NCBI GenBank assembly: GCA_964020085.1
Contig: OZ026603.1
Coordinates: forward strand, 6,250,546 to 6,314,545
Direction: 5' to 3'
Source: Micromussa lordhowensis
Taxonomy: Eukaryota > Cnidaria > Anthozoa > Scleractinia > Lobophylliidae
Length of the DNA stretch: 64,000 nucleotides
In this document: positions 57,001 through 64,000 of the stretch, piece by piece
Position numbering within the stretch: the stretch's first letter is position 1
Layout of the letters: the number at the start of each line of letters is the position of its first letter
Made by a program: the position numbers and the translations under genes
Notes under the pieces: generated by a model
Database searches by the model: none
What the model was told of the DNA's origin: nothing
What the model saw: only the letters and a program-made list of their open reading frames with translations

Positions 57001-57149
57001 TGGCATTGGCGCCAGGGTGTTTTTTCTGGCCTTCTTTTTGCAGTAGTTTCCCCTGGTCCCAACTTTGCAGAATTTCAGAAAACGCGCGCTGGGGGTCTCC
57101 TTGGCAAATTTGACATAGCTCGGCTTCACGGGCACTTAAAGAGGCGCGG
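54046..57149 (+). repeat. HOR series, 15-mer unit (3104 bp)
   Basis: The marker-to-marker distance is 15 x 207 - 1; the -1 is a shortened T-run (CCAGGTTGTTTTTCTGG near 54323). Compared with the 13-mer unit, it has an added GGCGGGGTTTGAAGC monomer (near 54868) with GCGTCAGGGTTTT and GGTCCAAAGTTTG, a single GTGAGAAC/GGGATT monomer (near 55747), and the first CAGCAGAATGTTCTGCT variants (near 55499 and 56741). Confidence 0.85.
55499..55514. other. Perfect-arm dyad AGCAGAATGTTCTGCT (G163/C170 class)
   Basis: Here position 163 is G and pairs with C at 170, which restores full arm symmetry by changing the other side of the mismatched pair. I saw this class only in the last 9 kb (near 55499, 56741, 58605, 59016, 60881 and 63570). 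These copies probably descend from one mutation spread by HOR duplication. I saw no monomer with both G163 and T170. Confidence 0.6.
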
Positions 57150-60100
57150 TTTGAAGCAAAATTTTCCGCTAGGTTGGCACTTCAAGGAAATCCTAGTTAG
57201 AACATGATGGCATTGGCGTCAGGGTGTTTTTTCTGGCCTTCTTTTTGCAGTAATTTCCCCTGGTCCCAACTTTGCAGAATTTTAGAAAACGCGCGCTGGG
57301 GGTCCCCTTGGCAAATTTGACATAGCTCGGCTTCACGGGCACTTTAAGAGGCGCGGTTTGCAGCAAAATGTTCTGCTAGGTTGGCACTTCAAGGAAATCC
57401 TAGTTAAAACATGATGGCATTGGCGCCAGGTTGTTTTTTCTGGCCTTCTTTTTGCAGTAGTTTCCCCTGGTCCCAACTTTGCAGAATTTCAGAAAACGCG
57501 CGCTGGGGGTCCCCTTGGCAAATTTGACATAGCTCGGCTTCACGGGCACTTTAAGAGGCGCGGTTTGCAGCAAAATGTTCTGCTAGGTTGGCACTTTAAG
57601 GAAATCTTAGTTAGAACATGATGGCATTGGCGCCAGGTTGTTTTTTCTGGCCTTCTTTTTGCAGTAGTTTCCCCTGGTCCCAACTTTGCAGAATTTCAGA
57701 AAACGCGCGCTGGGGGTCCCCTTGGCAAATTTGACATAGCTCGGCTTCACGGGCACTTTAAGAGGCGCGGTGTGCAGCAAAATGTTGTGCTAGGTTGGCA
57801 CTTCAAGGAAATGCTAGTTAGAACATGATGGCATTGGCGCCAGGGTGTTTTTTCTGGCCTTCTTTTTGCAGTAGTTTCCCCTGGTCCCAACTTTGCAGAA
57901 TTTCAGAAAACGCGCGCTGGGGGTCCCCTTGGCAAATTTGACATAGCTCGGCTTCACGGGCACTTTAAGAGGCGGGGTTTGAAGCAAAATTTTCTGCTAG
58001 GTTGGCACTTCAAGGAAATCCTAGTTAGAACATGATGGCATTGGCGTCAGGGTTTTTTTTCTGGCCTTCTTTTTGCAGTAATTTCCCCTGGTCCAAAGTT
58101 TGCAGAATTTTAGAAAACGCGCGCTGGGGGTCCCCTTGGCAAATTTGACATAGCTCGGCTTCACGGGCACTTTAAGAGGCGCGGTTTGCAGCAAAATGTT
58201 CTGCTAGGTTGGCACTTTAAGGAAATCCTAGTTAGAACATGATGGCATTGGCGCCAGGGTGTTTTTTCTTGCCTTCTTTTTGCAGTAGTTTCCCCTGGTC
58301 CCAACTTTGCAGAATTTCAGAAAACGCGCGCTGGGGGTCCCCTTGGCAAATTTGACATAGCTCGGCTTCACGGGCACTTTAAGAGGCGCGGTTTGCAGCA
58401 AAATGTTCTGCTAGGTTGGCACTTCAAGAAAATTCTAGTTAGAACATGATGGCATTGGCGCCAGGGTGTTTTTTCTGGCCTTCTTTTTGCAGTAGTTTCC
58501 CCTGGTCCCAACTTTGCAGAATTTCAGAAAACGCGCGCTGGGGGTCCCCTTGGCAAATTTGACATAGCTCGGCTTCACGGGCACTTTAAGAGGCGCGGTT
58601 TGCAGCAGAATGTTCTGCTAGGTTGGCACTTTAAGGAAATCCTAGTTAGAACATGATGGCATTGGCGCCAGGGTGTTTTTTCTGGCCTTCTTTTTGCAGT
58701 AGTTTCCCCTGGTCCCAACTTTGCAGAATTTCAGAAAACGCGCGCTGGGGGTCCCCTTGGCAAATTTGACATAGCTCGGCTTCACGGGCACTTTAAGAGG
58801 CGCGGTTTGCATCAAAATGTTCTGCTAGGTTGGCACTTCAAGGAAATTGTAGTTAGAAAATGATGGCATTGGCGCCAGGGTGTTTTTTCTGGCCTTCTTT
58901 TTGCAGTAGTTTCCCCTGGTCCCAACTTTGCAGAATTTCAGAAAACGCGCGCTGGGGGTCCCCTTGGCAAATTTGACATAGCTCGGCTTCACGGGCACTT
59001 TAAGAGGCGCGGTTTGCAGCAGAATGTTCTGCTAGGTTGGCACTTTAAGGAAATCCTAGTTAGAACATGATGGCATTGGCGCCAGGGTGTTTTTTCTGGC
59101 CTTCTTTTTGCAGTAGTTTCCCCTGGTCCCAACTTTGCAGAATTTCAGAAAACGCGCGCTGGGGGTCCCCTTGGCAAATTTGACATAGCTCGGCTTCACG
59201 GGCACTTTAAGAGGCGCGGTTTGCATCAAAATGTTCTGCTAGGTTGGCACTTTAAGGAAATCCTAGTGAGAACATGATGGGATTGGCGCCAGGGTTTTTT
59301 TTCTGGCCTTATTTTTGCAGTAGTTTCCCCTGGTCCCAACTTTGCAGAATTTCAGAAAACTCGCGCTGGGGGTCCCCTTGGCAAATTTGACATAGCTCGG
59401 CTTCACGGGCACTTTAAGAGGCGCGGTTTGCATCAAAATGTTCTGCTAGGTTGGCACTTCAAGGAAATTGTAGTTAGAACATGATGGCATTGGCGCCAGG
59501 GTGTTTTTTCTGGCCTTCTTTTTGCAGTAGTTTCCCCTGGTCCCAACTTTGCAGAATTTCAGAAAACGCGCGCTGGGGGTCCCCTTGGCAAATTTGACAT
59601 AGCTCGGCTTCACGGGCACTTTAAGAGGCGCGGTTTGCATCAAAATGTTCTGCTAGGTTGGCACTTTAAGGAAATCCTAGTTAGAACATGATGGCATTGG
59701 CGCCAGGGTTTTTTTTCTGGCCTTCTTTTTGCAGTAGTTTCCCCTGGTCCCAACTTTGCAGAATTTCAGAAAACGCGCGCTGGGGGTCCCCTTGGCAAAT
59801 TTGACATAGCTCGGCTTCACGGGCACTTTAAGAGGCGCGGTTTGCAGCAAAATGTTCTGCTAGGTTGGCACTTCAAGGAAATCTTAGTTAGAAGATGATG
59901 TCGTTGGCGCCAGGGTGTTTTTTCTGGCCTTCTTTTTGCAGTAGTTTCCCCTGGTCCCAACTTTGCAGAATTTCAGAAAACGCGCGCTGGGGGTCCCCTT
60001 GGCAAATTTGACATAGCTTGGCTTCACGGGCACTTTAAGAGGCGCGGTTTGCATCAAAATGTTCTGCTAGGTTGGCACTTCAAGGAAATTCTAGTTAGAA

Positions 60101-61289
60101 CATGATGGCATTGGCGCCAGGGTGTTTTTTCTGGCCTTCTTTTTGCAGTAGTTTCCCCTGGTCCCAACTTTGCAGAATTTCAGAAAACGCGCGCTGGGGG
60201 TCCCCTTGGCAAATTTGACATAGCTCGGCTTCACGGGCACTTTAAGAGGCGCGGTTTGCATCAAAATGTTCTGCTAGGTTGGCACTTTAAGGAAATCCTA
60301 GTTAGAACATGATGGCATTGGCGCCAGGGTTTTTTTTCTGGCCTTCTTTTTGCAGTAGTTTCCCCTGGTCCCAACTTTGCAGAATTTCAGAAAACGCGCG
60401 CTGGGGGTCCCCTTGGCAAATTTGACATAGCTCGGCTTCACGGGCACTTTAAGAGGCGCGGTTTGCAGCAAAATGTTCTGCTAGGTTGGCACTTCAAGGA
60501 AATCTTAGTTAGAACATGATGTCGTTGGCGCCAGGGTGTTTTTTCTGGCCTTCTTTTTGCAGTAGTTTCCCCTGGTCCCAACTTTGCAGAATTTCAGAAA
60601 ACGCGCGCTGGGGGTCCCCTTGGCAAATTTGACATAGCTCGGCTTCACGGGCACTTTAAGAGGCGCGGTTTGCAGCAAAATGTTTTGCTAGGTTGGCACT
60701 TCAAGGAAATTTTAGTTAGAACATGATGGCATTGGCGCCAGGGTGTTTTTTCTGGCCTTCTTTTTGCAGTAGTTTCCCCTGGTCCCAACTTTGCAGAATT
60801 TCAGAAAACGCGCGCTGGGGGTCCCCTTGGCAAATTTGACATAGCTCGGCTTCACGGGCATTTTAAGAGGCGCGGTTTGCAGCAGAATGTTCTGCTAGGT
60901 TGGCACTTTAAGGAAATTCTTGTTAGAACATGATGGCATTGGCGCCAGGGTGTTTTTTCTGGCCTTCTTTTTGCAGTAGTTTCCCCTGGTCCCAACTTTG
61001 CAGAATTTCAGAAAACGCGCGCTGGGGGTCCCCTTGGCAAATTTGACATAGCTCGGCTTCACGGGCACTTTAAGAAGCGCGGTTTGCAGCAAAATGTTCT
61101 GCTAGGTTGGCACTTCAAGGAAATTTTAGTTAGAACATGATGGCATTGGCGCCAGGGTGTTTTTTCTGGCCTTCTTTTTGCAGTAGTTTCCCCTGGTCCC
61201 AACTTTGCAGAATTTCAGAAAACGCGCGCTGGGGGTCTCCTTGGCAAATTTGACATAGCTCGGCTTCACGGGCACTTTAAGAGGCGCGG
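57150..61289 (+). repeat. HOR series, 20-mer unit (4140 bp)
   Basis: The marker-to-marker distance is exactly 20 x 207. Many features recur at +4140 in the next unit: GTGTGCAGC at 57770 to 61910, GGCGGGGTTTGAAG near 57973 to 62113, and AGAAGCGCGG near 56935 to 61075. The extra length relative to the 15-mer lies around 58600-59450, where CAGCAGAATG and GCATCAAAATG monomers alternate at 58605, 58811, 59016, 59224 and 59430. A private AGAAGATGATG change occurs near 59891. Confidence 0.85.
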
Positions 61290-64000
61290 TTTGAAGCAAA
61301 ATTTTCCGCTAGGTTGGCACTTCAAGGAAATCCTAGTTAGAACATGATGGCATTGGCGTCAGGGTGTTTTTTCTGGCCTTCTTTTTGCAGTAATTTCCCC
61401 TGGTCCCAACTTTGCAGAATTTTAGAAAACGCGCGCTGGGGGTCCCCTTGGCAAATTTGACATAGCTCGGCTTCACGGGCACTTTAAGAGGCGCGGTTTG
61501 CAGCAAAATGTTCTGCTAGGTTGGCACTTCAAGGAAATCCTAGTTAAAACATGATGGCATTGGCGCCAGGTTGTTTTTTCTGGCCTTCTTTTTGCAGTAG
61601 TTTCCCCTGGTCCCAACTTTGCAGAATTTCAGAAAACGCGCGCTGGGGGTCCCCTTGGCAAATTTGACATAGCTCGGCTTCACGGGCACTTTAAGAGGCG
61701 CGGTTTGCAGCAAAATGTTCTGCTAGGTTGGCACTTCAAGGAAATCTTAGTTAGAACATGATGGCATTGGCGCCAGGTTGTTTTTTCTGGCCTTCTTTTT
61801 GCAGTAGTTTCCCCTGGTCCCAACTTTGCAGAATTTCAGAAAACGCGCGCTGGGGGTCCCCTTGGCAAATTTGACATAGCTCGGCTTCACGGGCACTTTA
61901 AGAGGCGCGGTGTGCAGCAAAATGTTGTGCTAGGTTGGCACTTGAAGGAAATGCTAGTTAGAACATGATGGCATTGGCGCCAGGGTGTTTTTTCTGGCCT
62001 TCTTTTTGCAGTAGTTTCCCCTGGTCCCAACTTTGCAGAATTTCAGAAAACGCGCGCTGGGGGTCCCCTTGGCAAATTTGACATAGCTCGGCTTCACGGG
62101 CACTTTAAGAGGCGGGGTTTGAAGCAAAATTTTCTGCTAGGTTGGCACTTCAAGGAAATTCTAGTTAGAACATGATGGCATTGGCGTCAGGGTTTTTTTT
62201 CTGGCCTTCTTTTTGCAGTAATTTCCCCTGGTCCAAAGTTTGCAGAATTTTAGAAAACGCGCGCTGGGGGTCCCCTTGGCAAATTTGACATAGCTCGGCT
62301 TCACGGGCACTTTAAGAGGCGCGGTTTGCAGCAAAATGTTCTGCTAGGTTGGCACTTTAAGGAAATCCTAGTTAGAACATGATGGCATTGGCGCCAGGGT
62401 GTTTTTTCTGGCCTTCTTTTTGCAGTAGTTTCCCCTGGTCCCAACTTTGCAGAATTTCAGAAAACGCGCGCTGGGGGTCCCCTTGGCAAATTTGACATAG
62501 CTCGGCTTCACGGGCACTTTAAGAGGCGCGGTTTGCAGCAAAATGTTCTGCTAGGTTGGCACTTCAAGGAAATTCTAGTTAGAACATGATGGCATTGGCG
62601 CCAGGGTGTTTTTTCTGGCCTTCTTTTTGCAGTAGTTTCCCCTGGTCCCAACTTTGCAGAATTTCAGAAAACGCGCGCTGGGGGTCCCCTTGGCAAATTT
62701 GACATAGCTCGGCTTCACGGGCACTTTAAGAGGCGCGGTGTGCAGCAAAATGTTGTGCTAGGTTGGCACTTCAAGGAAATGCTAGTTAGAACATGATGGC
62801 ATTGGCGCCAGGGTGTTTTTTCTGGCCTTCTTTTTGCAGTAGTTTCCCCTGGTCCCAACTTTGCAGAATTTCAGAAAACGCGCGCTGGGGGTCCCCTTGG
62901 CAAATTTGACATAGCTCGGCTTCACGGGCACTTTAAGAGGCGGGGTTTGAAGCAAAATTTTCTGCTAGGTTGGCACTTCAAGGAAATTCTAGTTAGAACA
63001 TGATGGCATTGGCGTCAGGGTTTTTTTTCTGGCCTTCTTTTTGCAGTAATTTCCCCTGGTCCAAAGTTTGCAGAATTTTAGAAAACGCGCGCTGGGGGTC
63101 CCCTTGGCAAATTTGACATAGCTCGGCTTCACGGGCACTTTAAGAGGCGCGGTTTGCAGCAAAATGTTCTGCTAGGTTGGCACTTTAAGGAAATCCTAGT
63201 TAGAACATGATGGCATTGGCGCCAGGGTGTTTTTTCTGGCCTTCTTTTTGCAGTAGTTTCCCCTGGTCCCAACTTTGCAGAATTTCAGAAAACGCGCGCT
63301 GGGGGTCCCCTTGGCAAATTTGACATAGCTCGGCTTCACGGGCACTTTAAGAGGCGCGGTTTGCAGCAAAATGTTCTGCTAGGTTGGCACTTCAAGGAAA
63401 TTCTAGTTAGAACATGATGGCATTGGCGCCAGGGTGTTTTTTCTGGCCTTCTTTTTGCAGTAGTTTCCCCTGGTCCCAACTTTGCAGAATTTCAGAAAAC
63501 GCGCGCTGGGGGTCCCCTTGGCAAATTTGACATAGCTCGGCTTCACGGGCACTTTAAGAGGCGCGGTTTGCAGCAGAATGTTCTGCTAGGTTGGCACTTT
63601 AAGGAAATCCTAGTTAGAACATGATGGCATTGGCGCCAGGGTGTTTTTTCTGGCCTTCTTTTTGCAGTAGTTTCCCCTGGTCCCAACTTTGCAGAATTTC
63701 AGAAAACGCGCGCTAGGGGGTCCCCTTGGCAAATTTGACATAGCTTGGCTTCACGGGCACTTTAAGAGGCGCGGTTTGCATCAAAATGTTCTGCTAGGTT
63801 GGCACTTTAAGGAAATCCTAGTGAGAACATGATGGGATTGGCGCCAGGGTTTTTTTTGTGGCCTTATTTTTGCAGTAGTTTCCCCTGGTCCCAACTTTGC
63901 AGAATTTCAGAAAACGCGCGCTGGGGGTCCCCTTGGCAAATTTGACATAGCTCGGCTTCACGGGCACTTTAAGAGGCGCGGTTTGCATCAAAATGTTCTG
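61290..64000 (+). repeat. HOR series, last (unfinished) unit, with a 4-mer internal duplication
   Basis: This follows the 20-mer order from 61290 but contains an 828-bp (four-monomer) tandem duplication. GTGTGCAGC occurs at 61910 and 62738, and the GGCGGGGTTTGAAGC monomer near 62113 and 62941. After about 63565 the order rejoins the parent unit at an offset of 4968 bp (4140 + 828), for example CAGCAGAATG at 58605 and 63573. A 1-bp insertion (CGCTAGGGGGTCC) lies near 63714. The unit runs off the window edge, so its full length is unknown but must exceed 20 monomers. Confidence 0.85.

Larger units (their letters stand above)
1..64000 (+). repeat. Unbroken tandem satellite array, 207-bp monomer, about 309 copies
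   Basis: The window is made entirely of head-to-tail copies of one 207-bp unit. I took ATGATGG as monomer position 1; it occurs at 75, 282, 489, 696 and so on to 63829. The distance from 75 to 63829 is 63754 bp, against 63756 bp for exactly 308 units. The single-monomer indels I could locate (for example near 15830, 18920, 19550, 23770, 30245, 40130, 43360, 49070, 50312, 52315, 54330 and 63715) sum to the missing 2 bp, so no larger insertion is hidden. Every monomer I read is in the same orientation. Both edges cut through a monomer. Long satellite arrays of this type are typical of eukaryotic heterochromatin. The family and species are not recognised. Strand is assigned arbitrarily by the ATGATGG orientation. 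Confidence 0.98.

Noticed and set aside
247..61092. Repeated 63-79 codon minus-strand open frames (one per one to several monomers)
   Set aside because: They are the same satellite frame seen again and again. They begin and end at fixed monomer positions, stop within each monomer, and have no independent start context or neighbouring gene. They are best explained by a repeat length divisible by three.
1..64000. CRISPR array
   Set aside because: The repeated unit is 207 bp with no alternation of short repeats and unique spacers. Neighbouring units are alike throughout their length.
1..64000. rDNA spacer or tRNA/5S cluster
   Set aside because: No rRNA, 5S or tRNA core sequence and no recognisable polymerase III A/B box was found in the monomer.
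1..64000. Telomere repeats or a subtelomeric junction
   Set aside because: No TTAGGG, TTTAGGG or similar tandem hexamer/heptamer run was seen.

Overview
The whole window is one unbroken head-to-tail satellite DNA array. The monomer is 207 bp and about 50% GC. I number it from the conserved ATGATGG, which first occurs at 75 and last at 63829. Those two anchors are 308 monomers apart with a net length difference of only -2 bp, and the small indels I could find one by one add up to exactly that. There is therefore no room for an inserted gene, transposon or non-satellite spacer. All monomers I read lie in the same orientation. The window begins and ends inside a monomer, so the array continues past both edges. 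I see no protein-coding gene, tRNA, rRNA, CRISPR array or mobile element. The many 60-126 codon open frames are one repeated pattern: 207 is divisible by 3 and each monomer carries only a couple of stops in the best frame.

An array of this kind points to a eukaryotic nuclear genome, in a centromeric, pericentromeric, subtelomeric or other heterochromatic block. I do not recognise the monomer family and cannot name the species. From memory, its length differs from human alpha satellite (about 171 bp), the Arabidopsis centromere repeat (about 178 bp) and the rice and maize centromere repeats (about 155 bp). Several recurrent variants are CpG-type transitions, which suggests methylated DNA as in plants or vertebrates. 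That is inference.

The information in the window is its higher-order repeat (HOR) structure, and each stretch has its own unit. 75-1316: a 3-mer (621 bp) twice. About 1860-2690: a 2-mer (414 bp) twice. 3331-12231: a 10-mer (2070 bp) four times, with a 3-monomer insertion at 9541-10161. 12232-18699: mixed monomers, including a 3-mer twice and a private GCGGCAAAATG variant. About 18700-29557: a 26-mer (5379 bp) twice. 29558-31740: a divergent island. 31741-37119: an 8/9-mer (1655 or 1862 bp) three times. 37120-38320: single monomers related to the previous unit. 38321-40391: a 5-mer (1035 bp) twice. 40590-48090: an 18-mer (3726 bp) twice, in which the second copy has lost one monomer and gained another. 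48091-50520: a 6-mer (1244 bp) twice. 51354-64000: related units of 13, 15 and 20 monomers, then a longer unfinished unit with an internal 4-mer duplication.

This pattern is what repeated unequal exchange and local gene conversion produce. Neighbouring copies are nearly identical, variants are confined to districts, and whole monomers are gained or lost without breaking the 207-bp register. Within the monomer, substitutions pile up near positions 170-207, while a core around positions 70-160 is much more constant. A 16-bp dyad at positions 159-174 occurs in one near-perfect and two fully symmetric forms. This is the most interesting sequence-level signal I found. I did not find a previously undescribed gene system.
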